Positions 35,505 to 45,505 of a DNA stretch of 64,000 nucleotides are shown here, one piece after another. The stretch comes from Lathyrus oleraceus (Eukaryota; Streptophyta; Magnoliopsida; Fabales; Fabaceae), in contig NC_066580.1 of NCBI RefSeq assembly GCF_024323335.1, forward strand, positions 85,669,391 to 85,733,390, given 5' to 3'. The notes beneath the pieces were generated by a model. It did not search any database. It was not told the origin of the DNA and saw nothing but the letters and a program-made list of their open reading frames with translations. A program made the position numbers and the translations under genes. Position 1 is the stretch's first letter; each line of letters opens with the position of its first letter.

Positions 35505-35735
35505 TTTTTATTGTTTTCCTTTTATCACATGCATAACAAAGTCTTACACTTTGACCAAGGTGTAATGACTCGTCTGTAGGGCCATCCATTTAGTTACATT
35601 TCACAATTATTTTCATCATCAATAAAGGACATCTTTTGCAAACAATTTTATGTTCTCTTTCTTTCAATTATTTTTACTTTTACAAAAACGACAATGTTTC
35701 TTTTTCATGTTTCTTTTTCGTTTTTCTTTCCAAAA
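35505..35735 (+). other. Pyrimidine-rich spacer between protease and pol
   Basis: Non-coding and T-rich, ending in a long polypyrimidine stretch (TTTTCGTTTTTCTTTCC). Ogre elements are reported to remove an intron between protease and RT, and this is where it should lie. I could not fix both splice sites. Confidence 0.5.
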
Positions 35736-36613
35736 AAACACCTCGTAAAATTGATCACCTGGATCTCACTGCTAAGGACACTGCTATGGCCAAGTATGAC
35801 TTCGACAATCCTATCTATCAAGCCAAAGAAGGGGTTGAGGAATATTGTGAATTGCTTGAGGAGTTAGCCAGGTTGTTGAAATAGGAGGACCGAGCTATCA
35901 CACCTTATCAGGAGGTGGTTGAGACCATCAACATTGGCATCGAAGACGACAAGAAAGAGATCAAGATCGGGGCCAGTCTACAGGCCGAGAGGAAAAGACC
36001 GTTGATCATGTACTTGACTGTGTTAGAAAGGTCAATGGGTTGTGTGCTCGGTCAGCATGACGAGTCATGTCGAAAAGAGCATGCAATATACTACCTTAGC
36101 AAAAAGTTTACCGACTGTGAACAAAGATACTCACTGCTCGAGAAAACCTGTCGCGCTTTGGCATGGGCTGCTTGCCGACTAAGCCAGTATATGTTGACTC
36201 ACACGACTCTATTGATATCAAAGATGGATCATGTCAAGTATATTTTTGAAAAGCCAGCAGGGTTGCTAGGTGGCAAATGATGCTGATAGAGTATGACATC
36301 CAATACACTTCACAAAAAGCCATCAAAGGAAGTGTCTTGTCAGACTATCTTGCCGCGCAACCGATTGATGACTACCAACCTATGAGGTTCGACTTTCCTG
36401 ATGAGGACATCATGTTTCTCAAATCGAAAGATTGAGAGGAACCACTCCCGAAGGAGGAGCCTGACCCTGAATCCAAATGGATTATGATGTTTGATGGGGT
36501 GGTCAACGTCAATGGTCACGGAGTTGGTGCAGTGTTGATCACACCAGAGGGGGTTCATATGCCATTTTGTGCCAGAATAACTTTTCCCTGCACCAACAAT
36601 GTAGCCAGACGAA
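35736..36613 (+). pseudogene. Pol remnant: RNase H kept, RT core deleted, partial second RNase H
   Basis: The frame starts with the pre-RT linker (KYDFDNPIYQAKEG..., TAG at 35882-35884, ...KKEIKIGASLQ). At about 35990 it jumps directly to RNase H (RPLIMYLTVLERSMGCVLGQ... to ...DHVKYIFEKPA). The roughly 400 residues of reverse transcriptase expected between them are absent. After a frameshift near 36260 it continues (ARWQMMLIEYDIQYTSQKA...) past a TGA at 36433-36435. It reaches the start of the second RNase H typical of the Tat lineage (WIMMFDGVVNVNGHGVGAVL) and breaks off at about 36610. Confidence 0.82.
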
Positions 36614-36949
36614 GTAGAATGGGTCCGTTCTCGATACAATCAGCTAAGCCTAGTTGAGGAAAAGAGACTAGCAGCTATATGCCATGGCCATCTATTTCAG
36701 AGACGGACGAAGAGAGCGTTTGATCAGAAATTTCGCCCTCGGGAGTATCGAGTCGGTGAATTGGTACTCAAAAGAATTCTACCTCCCAACACAGATCACA
36801 GGGGCAAATGGACACCGAACAACGAGGGTCCATACGTGGTTAAAAGAGTGTTCTTTGGCGGAGCCCTAATGCTAACAACCATGGATGGCGAAGACTTCCC
36901 GTCCCCTATCAACTCAGACGTAGTTAAAAAAATACTTCGCATAAAATAG
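36614..36949 (+). pseudogene. Pol C-terminal remnant after deletion of the integrase core
   Basis: The frame EWVRSRYNQLSLVEEKRL...FDQKFRPREYRVGELVLKRI...GKWTPNNEGPYVVKRVF...TTMDGED is the usual C-terminal tail of Ogre integrase. It is joined directly to the truncated second RNase H, so the integrase zinc finger and D,D,E core are missing. A run of seven A near the end shifts the last codons. Confidence 0.8.
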
Positions 36950-38272
36950 ACCCGCTGGACAGTAAAAAGAATAGTCCAGGCAAAAAAGGGGCATCTCGAC
37001 GAACCAAAAAAAAAGAATGAAGAGGTTCGGGCAAAAATTAGGGATATAAAAATAAAAAAAATGTACACCCGGTGAGTCGAAAACCCGAAAGGGTGGCTCA
37101 GGCAAAAAAGAGTATCCCGGTGGATTGAAAACCCAAAAGGGCGGTCCACGCAAAAGTTAGGGAATAAGCGAATAACAGCGATCTGAGTTCATCCGTGTTA
37201 AATCACCGTTTCATTCAATCCGGCAATCTTCGAAGGTAAAATATCGACTAATCATCCACTTCAGAAAGTAATATGAGCAGAGCGTCTTGAGGACATACGA
37301 GCCATAGCAGAGTCGAAACTCGGTGGGACCCCGTTTCCACATTGCCATTAGGATAGTTTCTCTTGTTCAATTTATAGCGATCGCCTCTTTCTAGGGATCA
37401 ACTTCCTGATGTACTCGCCTATTCCTGGCACAAATTTTTCAACCAACAAAAGTCGAATAATTCAGTTAAAAAGCCTCTTTACTTTTCATTTATCGGTTTG
37501 TTTGCAAAAGATGTCTGAATTCTTGAGGAAACATATTGCATCTGAATGTAATGGTGGCTTTTGCATATGACTTGCGCAAGAAAACAGTCAAAATTGCTTT
37601 GAATGTGCTTAATCCCGGACGGTGAATTCAAACCGAGTAATTCCCCAGGGCATACGTGTATTTTTTGGTTACAGGTCACAGGAACTGGATGCCAAGTCAT
37701 GAATCCTCACCCCTAAGCGGTTGACAAAGCCTCTCCTCTGCAAAGCAGGTTCCCCAGTAGAGTTGACAGTATCCAGATTGTATCTTCCCAGCAACAGCGG
37801 AGTAGTCGCATACCCAACAGACAAGAGGGTGGTGTTCCTAGTGTTCATCTCGTCCCCAGCAGATTATCTTTTTTAATAGATTTGCTTTAATCCCCAGCCT
37901 GAGGATGATTAGCAAGTTCATATCCCCAGCAATGGTCGATTCCTACGACATTTCCCCAGGAAGTTCTTTCCTCACAGACTATCCTCGCAAAGCCTCTCCA
38001 AGCAAAGTTTCCATAGTTGATACTTCCCCAACAAGGTCAACTTTTAAAAAAAAGCCGATTTATTTTCGGTGGCTCCCCGGTCCCGGTAGACGTATCGTTC
38101 CCCATAGAGCATTCAAGGATTGATACAGCGATCCGCTCCCCACAGAATTCTTTTTTTTTGCACCAAGCATAACATTTGCATTTGCATTTGCATGCATATC
38201 AAACATACACATAAGCTGATAAACAGGTTCTTCAAAGCAGACTGAAAAATTGCTTTACAAACAAAGTCATGA
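36950..38272 (+). other. 3' UTR of the Ogre/Tat derivative, first part
   Basis: No supportable ORF. It holds three hairpin-forming units (36951-37149) and, from about 37741, a comb of degenerate TTCCCCAGCA-type motifs, then GCATTT repeats near 38176. Confidence 0.7.
36951..37149 (+). repeat. Three hairpin units ending in CAGGCAAAAA-like tails
   Basis: Stems are CTGGAC/GTCCAG (36955-36960 / 36974-36979), TGAG/CTCA with inner CCC/GGG (37073-37076 / 37097-37100), and GTGGA/TCCAC with inner CCC/GGG (37120-37124 / 37145-37149). The units share the start CCCGSTG and the tail GCAAAA but differ in stem sequence. Confidence 0.6.
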
Positions 38273-38430
38273 GATTCGGCCAGAGGATCAAGTGTGTGTG
38301 TGACCCAGCATGAGGGTCATTTTGAAGATTCAGCCCGAGAATCGTTTTCCAGAGATCCAGCCTGAGGGCCATTTCGAAGATTCAGCCAGAGAGTCGACTA
38401 CGAGCGTTATTTCCCCAGCAAGCCAGCTGG
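37741..38430 (+). repeat. Degenerate TTCCCCAGCA comb
   Basis: About ten spaced copies of YYCCCCAGYA-like sequence, for example near 37751, 37852, 37891, 37922, 37952, 38025, 38073, 38130 and 38402. They are separated by unrelated 20-80-bp segments. Confidence 0.6.
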
Positions 38431-39289
38431 AGGAATAGATTGACAGCTCAACAGAAAATCAACCTAGAAGAGGATCCAGCCCGTGGGTCGCATTAAAAAA
38501 ACAAAGTCTAATCGAAGAGTCATTATAACATGTTCTAGCCTGAAGAATATGTACGAAGCCCAAAAGTGGGATATTCTCGAAGCTGCATATCTAACATGAA
38601 GACTGTAGATTTCGAAAGAGGGTCAACCAACGCATGCCCCAGATGCGAGATCCTGATGATGGGAATTTATCATCAAAACAATCTAGATCTAGCCAGAAGA
38701 TCAAAGTCAGGTCTAGTCCGAAGACCGAAAAATAGATAGATTCAGCTAGAGAATAAAAGAAAATAGATTCAGCCAGAGAATCAAAAGAATTTAGATCTAG
38801 CCAGAAGATCGAAATAGATTCAGCCAGACAATCGAAACAATTCAGATCTAGCCAGAAGATCGAAGAAGATCTAGCCAAAAGATCGAAGTCAGGTCTAGCC
38901 CGAAGACCGGAAATAGATTCAGCCAGAGAATCGAAACGATTCAGATCTAGCCAGAAGATCATAGTAGATTCAGCCAGAGAATCAAAGGAAATAGATTCAG
39001 CCAGAGAATCGAAACGATTCAGATCTAGCCAGAAGATCGTAGTAAATTCAACCAGAGAATCAAAGGAAATAGATTCAGCCAGAGAATCAAAACAAAGGAG
39101 ATCTAGCCAGAAGATTGAAGAAGATCTAGCCAGAAGATCGAAGAAGATCTAGCCAGAAGATTGAAACCGTATCCAGCCCGAGGATCAAAATTAACATCCA
39201 ACCAGAGGACTAAATTGAGTATAGATTCAGCCAGAGAGTCGAAACTCCAGTTTAAGTATGAAGACTGATTCAGATTCAGCCAGAGGATC
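38273..39289 (+). repeat. Array of about 30 micro-hairpins with loop AGCCNGA
   Basis: Each unit is 17 nt: a 5-nt arm, a 7-nt loop AGCC(A/C/T)GA, and a complementary 5-nt arm. Seven units are spread over 38273-38548 and 23 are tandem over 38686-39289. Stem types include GATCT/AGATC, GATTC/GAATC, GGTCT/AGACC, GACCC/GGGTC, GATCC/GGGTC and GTTCT/AGAAT. Spacers of 3-12 nt are mostly GAA/AAA-rich. The minus-strand frame reading LAESI/LARSS repeats is only a translation of the array. Confidence 0.85.
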
Positions 39290-39440
39290 GGAAGAGAAAT
39301 AAACAACGCGGTGTATTTCAGCATTTTTGTGGCGTTCTCGGAGCGCAAATTTTTGGTCTGTCTTTGGTATTCAATCACAGCTCACCCTGTTTGTCTGATA
39401 AGCTGTTCGCTTTCATCCTGCTCGGGTTAACTGATGACTG
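39290..39440 (+). other. End of 3' UTR before the polypurine tract
   Basis: Unstructured-looking sequence with no gene. It leads into AATAGGGGAAGT. Confidence 0.5.
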
Positions 39441-39452
39441 AATAGGGGAAGT
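39441..39452 (+). promoter_or_regulatory. Polypurine tract, Ogre/Tat derivative
   Basis: AATAGGGGAAGT lies directly before the 3' LTR. Confidence 0.75.
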
Positions 39453-41164
39453 TGTAACACCCCAAAATTTGCCCTCCTTATTCACGCATTCATTTTTAGG
39501 TCATTTAACATTAGATACATTGCATTTCATCATGTCAATCAGAATCAGATCCAAGAAGCTTTATTTAAAAAAATTTAAAAAATTTAAAAAAAACGAAAAA
39601 AAATATTTAAAAAAAAATTAATTAATTAATTAAATAAATAAATAAATAAATAAAAGAAAAAATCTCAGACTTGGACCTCTCTCAAAATCCCACTAAGCTA
39701 CCAATATTAGGCTATAAATACTAGAGTTTTCATTGAAACAAAGGCCACACAGAAAAGAGACAGAAAAAGGAAGAGAAGTAAAACACTCTGAGGTTTCCTT
39801 GGAACAAAACCCTGGACAAAACCTGAAGAGAAACCTAGACAGAGAGAGTGAGAATTAATCTGCAGCAACCTCCAGGCAACTCTGAAAGGTTCATTCTGAC
39901 TCACACACTTTCAGCTCAAGCAAACCCTAACATTGGTTTGCAAATCCAGTCGTGCCATTTGATTTCAACCGGTCTCTCCAATCAGGTTTGCCCTATATCC
40001 ATCATCTTTATGCCTTTAATTTGAATGCTTTAAATGTATGAGGTATTATGGGTGAATTTGATACCCTTTAGATGCATGTGTTTGACAAGAGGTTTAGGCC
40101 TCCTACCCTTGGTTGCTTTTTGTGAGCTTTTTGTGAATTTTAATGGCATGATTCATGTGGTTACATTTTGATTTGGGGGCAACTTTGGGTTATCCTATTT
40201 TGTTTCTCTAACCTGTTTGTTGAGTTTTTGTGAGGGCTCACATACTCTTGTAGAGATGGTTTGCCTGGTGTTCCACTTTATTTGTGGGATACCGCCTGGA
40301 GGTTTCATTCCGATTACCTGTACTGACTCACTTTCTTTGATGGTGTTAGCTTGAGAGGATCTCAGGGTTTCCTTGTTCCGTTAATTACTGTTACTTCGGA
40401 TCTTTATCCGTGTGGTACTTTTACATTTTCCCGTATTTTTACCGCTTTCTTAGCTGGAAGACCTCGATAGGAGGCAATGTTTTGTGTGTTTACTTTATGC
40501 AGGTTCCTTCGTCTAGGATTTCCCTTCTGCATGAGCATCCCAAACCCTAACCCTTCATTGATTTTTCTTCTCCTAAACACATGTTAACTCCTTCTACTAC
40601 AGGCGAGTACGTCTCCAAAGGTCGAGCATCCGGTAGATTGCGTAGTAACGTCGTTCGTCCAAAACCTAATCCATAACCCCGTAGTTAGCCGAACTACGAC
40701 TTTCTCTTATTCTCATTCCAGATGAGATACGTAGGCATAAGACGCGATGTCTTAGTGAGCACAATTACCCTTAACCCCTAGGTAGCCGAGCTACGAAGAC
40801 GCTGATTCTCATATTCAGATGAGATACGTATGCAGTGGATGCGACATCTGTGCGAGTCATTTTCTTTTGATCCCTTTTTTTAGTAAATAACACATTAGAT
40901 AAACCCACACCCTTTACACAAGAACTACAAAAGTGGATCCCGTAGAGTACTACGGATGCGTAGGGGTGCTAATACCTTCCCTTTCGCATAATCGACTCCT
41001 AAACCCAAGATTTGGTTGCGAGACCCCGTCTTGTCCTTTCCTTTTTCCAAGTTTACTTCGAGCGTTTCCTTTCCCTCCTTTGGGATAAATAACGCACGGT
41101 GGCGACTCTCCTGTCTTTCTTCGCCGGTTGTTTTTTTTTGCATTCCATTTTTCAGGTTGCGACA
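39453..41164 (+). mobile_element. 3' LTR of the Ogre/Tat derivative
   Basis: 1712 bp, co-linear with 29349-31028. Most of the length difference is the A/T tract near 39565-39655. TGGCGACTCT recurs inside U5 at 41100-41109. The LTR is followed by the CCCTA duplication. Confidence 0.92.
39713..39720 (+). promoter_or_regulatory. TATA box in the 3' LTR
   Basis: TATAAATA, the equivalent of 29579-29586. Confidence 0.6.
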
Positions 41165-42249
41165 CCCTAGAGGCCAATACTTTTGGTACTTGTATCGAAT
41201 TATTTATTAATAATAAAAAGGATTTTTCTTTATTAAGTTTGTTTAATAAAGTCCCTAGAATAGCAAGTCCGTTTAATGTATCCAGTATGACTTAATCATG
41301 AGATCACATTAGACATAAGGACACTATTCTTAAGTATCCGTAGTCAAGCTTTGTTGTGAAGTGGGATAACATTAAAGCATGAAGACTATTATGTTTATAG
41401 ACTGATGATCACATCTCATGGATCATGGATAAAGAGTAATATTAAGAGTAATATTTATACAGGATTGAACCGCTATGAATATTATATAGAATGTTATGCA
41501 AAGTGTCATAAGTTATTATCATGGTGATAATGGTGTATACCACCCTTCGACCTGAAACCACTATGGACCCTAGATGTAGAGTCGAGTGCCTTAATGCTGA
41601 TCAAACGTTGTCCGTAATTGGATGACCATAAAGACAGTTGATGGGTACTCCATGAAGCATGCTAAGGGACATGAGTGACCTAGATGGAATTCGCCCATCC
41701 TACGTAACAAGATAAATGTCTATGGGCCCAATATTGAACTGGACGAGGATGACACGGTCTATGCCTTGTGTTCAATATAGACATAAGGGCAAAAGGGTAA
41801 TTATACACATAATTATTATCACAGAAGAATTTGTCAGATCACATGACATTTTCGTGTCTTGGGTAGCAGTGATGTGTTGCTAGATATCTCTCACTATTTA
41901 TTATGTTATATACGTGATTTAATATAATTGCCAATGCCGCGAAAACCTATAGGGTCACACACAAAGGACGGATTGATGAGAGATAGAGTAATTAGGGAAT
42001 ACTTTAATGTACGGTGCCCTTAAGTGAATTATAGAACATTGTAAAGTACAATGTACTTAAGTAGAATACGAAATATGGTAAGGTACCATGCGCTTAAGTG
42101 TTTTTGGCATATTATAAGATATGGGCCATATACACTTGAGTGGGCTTTTTAGCTTGCAACCCACACAAGTGGTTCTATTGTATAGAAGCATTGTTACACT
42201 TGAAATTTCGTTTTTCTCTCTCTCACTCAAAGCCTTCATTCGTAGCAGC
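41165..42249 (+). mobile_element. Angela-like copia LTR, remaining part
   Basis: This continues the LTR begun at 29332 (CCCTAGAGGCCAATACTTTT...). The sequence resembles Angela-type copia LTRs of legumes as I know them (GACCTGAAACCACTATGGAC, GACAGTTGATGGGTACTCC). It is cut at 42249 by the Ogre LTR starting TGTAAGACC, so the rest of the LTR, and any internal region, lies beyond the window. No ORF. Confidence 0.75.
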
Positions 42250-42986
42250 TGTAAGACCCCAATTTTGTCACTAAGATCCCTCATCGCATCATAAGCATTA
42301 CATTGCATAGCCTTAAGGATCTTTGAGCATCTTGCTTCCTTTCCCTTTGGGTGGGATCTCCTTGTGAGTGGCTTGAGATCACCAGGAATTGTTTGCATTT
42401 GTATATCATTTCTTTTCTTATTTTAATCACTAACCAAAAGCACCAAAAATATGTCATCTAACATTTGTTTTGCAGTTTAAGTATCACAGGTCAAGCCATT
42501 CAAGAGCATCCCTTGTACAAGAGCAGATGATATTTTATTGAGATGAGGACCACATGATATTATGTTGAGCTTATATGAGCTATGGTTTCATTTGGAAGCA
42601 AAATTCCCAAGTGATGGAGGTTCAAATTCATCAGAACATTTTCAGGTCATCTGAGGACCCAGACAGTCAACTGTGTAGTCAACTGAGGACTTTGAGGTTG
42701 GGGAGATGATTGAGACACTTCATTCATGTTCAAACAAGGTCCATTTGACATTTCAAACATCCATATTGAAGATTTTGAGGTCATATCAAAAGTTTCCCAA
42801 AAATGGAAAATGACCTGTAATTTCAAGTTTCCAAAAATGGAATGTTTTCAGTCCAATTCCAACTTGACTTATCAACATCAAAAGAGCTTCAAATGAAATT
42901 TTGTTGAACATGAAAGTTGAGGATCTTTCTCTCCCATTTCCAAAAGTCCAAGATCATGATCGTCTGATGAATGGTTGAGAAGTTAT
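42250..42986 (+). mobile_element. Ogre 5' LTR (LTR-C), piece 1
   Basis: The LTR starts TGTAAGACCCCAATTTTGTC. It is interrupted at GTTAT by the Maximus insertion and resumes at 51301. Pieces 1-3 total about 5.0 kb. Confidence 0.85.
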
Positions 42987-43037
42987 TGTAGGTGTTTAAT
43001 GGGCTGCATTATATGGTAAAACTCTAGCTGGTTACTA

Positions 43038-43618
43038 ATGTCTTGACTGATGTCATGACATGGTATGTATGTGTGACTACATTGTAGGTTAGAATATCTA
43101 ACTGTACTCTGATGTCTTGACTGATGTCATGACACACTTGAGTAGTCATTGCAGGATTAGCTAACACAGGGTTTATTGAATGTCAAACTGGATGCTGTGA
43201 CATTCATACCTGTCAGCAGATACTAAGGAATAGAACAGTTGGTGTTCTGTTAGAACTTAGTATTTATTTCCAGTCTGGTTATCAAGGAAAGACCAGACCT
43301 GGCATAAGGCCTACTGACTGAATGTCAAACTGGATGTTATGACATTCATCATTGACAGCAGCTACTGAACATTAGACAAAGTGGTGTTCTGATATACTTC
43401 AGCATGTGACTTAGTTTGTTCTTCAAGAGAATAACAGAACTAACTTAAGGCCAAATGTTTAAATGTTAAGTTGGACACTTTGACATTTATTAATGTAAGC
43501 TGTTACTGTAGTATGGTCATTTCGATCATGTACAGGTCAGCAAAATTGTACAGTCTGTTTTCTGGAAAAACAGACTCAGCATATGGACCTTGATGTCAAG
43601 CTGAATGTCGTGACATTC
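43038..43618. repeat. Six ATGTCA-TGACAT inverted-repeat units in the copia LTR
   Basis: Examples are TGAATGTCA/TGACATTCA at 43177-43185/43198-43206 and at 43319-43327/43340-43348, AAATGT/ACATTT at 43461/43483, and the near-palindrome GAATGTCGTGACATTC at 43603-43618. Two weaker units are near 43038 and 43112. The unit recurs roughly every 90-150 bp and is present again in the 3' LTR. Confidence 0.75.
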
Positions 43619-43852
43619 ATTCCTGACAGCATATGCTATATTGTAGGTTGTTCAGTTTTCTATTTCAGCTTTTTCTCAGGCTATTCTTCAGGGATTCAAC
43701 AGCTGAGAGAAAATCCAGGAAATCAACAACCAAGCTACATTTAATGAACCTAACAAATAGCCTATTTATTAGTAACCTAAATGTTGAATTTATGGGAACT
43801 CGAGTGACCTTAAATGCAGGAGAATACAGGTGCAAAAGCCCAGGTACTGCAT

Positions 43853-43859
43853 TATAAAA
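43853..43859 (+). promoter_or_regulatory. TATA box in the copia 5' LTR
   Basis: ATTATAAAAGGAAGG; the 3' LTR has the equivalent at 50715. Confidence 0.65.
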
Positions 43860-44458
43860 GGAAGGTGTTCCTTCATTCAGTTTCAGGGATTTTGAGGCGT
43901 GAAGATTTTGTGTGTCCATCATACTTCACTGCTGTATTTTTGTGAATCTTGTATTAGACGTATCTTGTAAGCCAAGCCATTATCAAGTAGATGATTGATG
44001 TGGCATAGGGTGTTCATTGAGTTGTAAGTATTGTGTCGCTCAAAGCTTTTAAGCGTGAGCGTTGTGTATCTTGATTAAAGCTGTGAAGCACAATCAAGAG
44101 TTGTTTGAAGTGTGACTTCAACTTGTCTTTAATATTGATTAAAGGTAGTAATCACTGAGGTGATTGAGGGGGAGTGAGTAGGAACTCTGATCTTAGTGTA
44201 AGATTGAAATTGCATTGGGTAGGGATTAAGTGATAAGTTGTAAACGGGTGAGTTTAGCTTTGAATTGATACTACTAATAGTGGATTTCCTCCCTAGCTTG
44301 GTAGCCCCCAGATGTAGGTCATGTTGGACTGAATTAGGTAAACAATTACTTGTGTTATTTACTGCACTTACGTTTAAGTTCTGCATAATTCCTGTCTGTG
44401 CAGAATTGGATGTCATAACAACCCGTGTGGCATCTAAAGTCTGATAACTAGAATTTCA

Positions 44459-44473
44459 ATAGGCATCAGAGCA
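44459..44473 (+). promoter_or_regulatory. Degenerate primer binding site, copia element
   Basis: ATAGGCATCAGAGCA follows the LTR. It is a tRNA-iMet-type site (TTGGTATCAGAGC) with apparent substitutions in its first half. Confidence 0.65.
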
Positions 44474-44528
44474 GGCACCCTGCCTGTGAATTTCTGGGTG
44501 AGATCTAGGGAAGTTACTTTCTAGTACC

Positions 44529-45505
44529 ATGGACAAGGATATAGGACACTCAAATAGACCACCCATGTTGGATGGCTCTAATTATGATGACTGGAAGCCT
44601 CGTATGATAGCATTCTTAAGGTCTCTAGATAGCAAAGTCTGGAGAGCTGTCAACAAAGGATGGGAACATCCAACGAAGACAGGTGAAGATGGAGTCAGTG
44701 TGCAGATTCCTGAAGAAGAGTGGGATAAGGAGCAAGAGGCATTAGCTCTTGGAAATTCCAAGGCCTTGAATGCATTGTTCAATGGAATCAGTAAGAACAT
44801 CTTCAGGCTGGTGCACCACTGTGAACTAGCTAAGGAAGTTTGGGATACCCTCAAGGTAACTCATGAAGGTACTTCCAAGGTGAAGATGTCCAAACTTCAG
44901 ATGCGTTTCACATGAATATTCTTGAAATTGCAAACACCTCTGGTGGACTAGGTGAGAAAATGGCTGAAGAGAAACTTGTAAGAAAGATTCTCAGGTCCTT
45001 GCCTAAGAGATTTGCTATGAAGGTCACAGCCATAGAGGAGGCGCAGGACATATGCAACATGAAGGTGGATGAGCTCATTGGTTCTCTCCAAACCTTTGAA
45101 ATGGGCTTGTGTGAGTATGCTGAGAAGAAGAACAAAAGTATAACTTTTGTATCTAATGCTGAAGAGGAGTCAGAAGCAGGATATACTGGAGGTGAGGAAA
45201 GTATATCAGAAGCCTTAGCCATGCTTGGGAGACAGTTCAACAAGTTCGTGAAGAAGATTGATCAAAGAGGTAGACCTAATGTCAAGAACATCTCGTCTGA
45301 CATTAAGAAAAGATCAACTTCTGATGAGAAATTCAATCACGGCAAGGGAATCCAGTGTCATGGTTGTGAAGGGTATGGACACGTTAGAGCTGAATGCCCT
45401 ACTTACCTCAAATTGCAAAATAAGGGGCTAGCTATCACATGGTCTGAAGGAGATTCTGAAAGTGAATCTGAAGGAGAATCTGCCAACCAGTGTTTGTGCC
45501 TCTGA
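44529..45505 (+). pseudogene. Maximus/SIRE-like gag, broken
   Basis: ATG 44529 (MDKDIGHSNRPPMLDGSNYD...) opens a copia gag with the MLDGSNYDDWKPRM start and a WDTLKVTHEGTSKVK segment. An internal deletion near 44903 removes part of gag and shifts the frame, giving TGA at 44913. Gag continues in another frame (FHMNILEIANTSGG...LVRKILRSLPKRFAMKV) to a CCHC knuckle, CHGCEGYGHVRAEC (about 45356-45397). An acidic Ser/Glu stretch is followed by a second frameshift near 45470-45505, which separates gag from the pol frame. Confidence 0.85.

Larger units (their letters stand above)
29349..41164 (+). mobile_element. Ogre/Tat deletion derivative, 11.8 kb, with both LTRs
   Basis: LTRs of 1680 and 1712 bp are flanked by a perfect 5-bp duplication CCCTA (29344-29348 and 41165-41169). 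It has a tRNA-Arg-type primer site, a leader, gag and protease, and short pol remnants. These keep an RNase H, part of a second RNase H and the pol C-terminus, but lack the RT core and the integrase core. A structured 3' UTR and a polypurine tract complete it. The LTRs differ by a few percent by eye. The element had both priming sites and could have been mobilised only by proteins of a relative. Confidence 0.92.
42987..44458 (+). mobile_element. Maximus/SIRE-like 5' LTR
   Basis: TGTAGGTGTTTAATGGGCTG...AACTAGAATTTCA. It has repeated ATGTCA...TGACAT inverted-repeat units between 43038 and 43618. Confidence 0.92.

Noticed and set aside
38591..38962. Minus-strand ORF with LAESI/LARSS repeats (also 39103-39378).
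   Set aside because: It is only the translation of the micro-hairpin array.
38686..39289. CRISPR-like array.
   Set aside because: Repeats are 17 nt with 3-12-nt low-complexity spacers, in a plant retrotransposon 3' UTR, with no cas genes.
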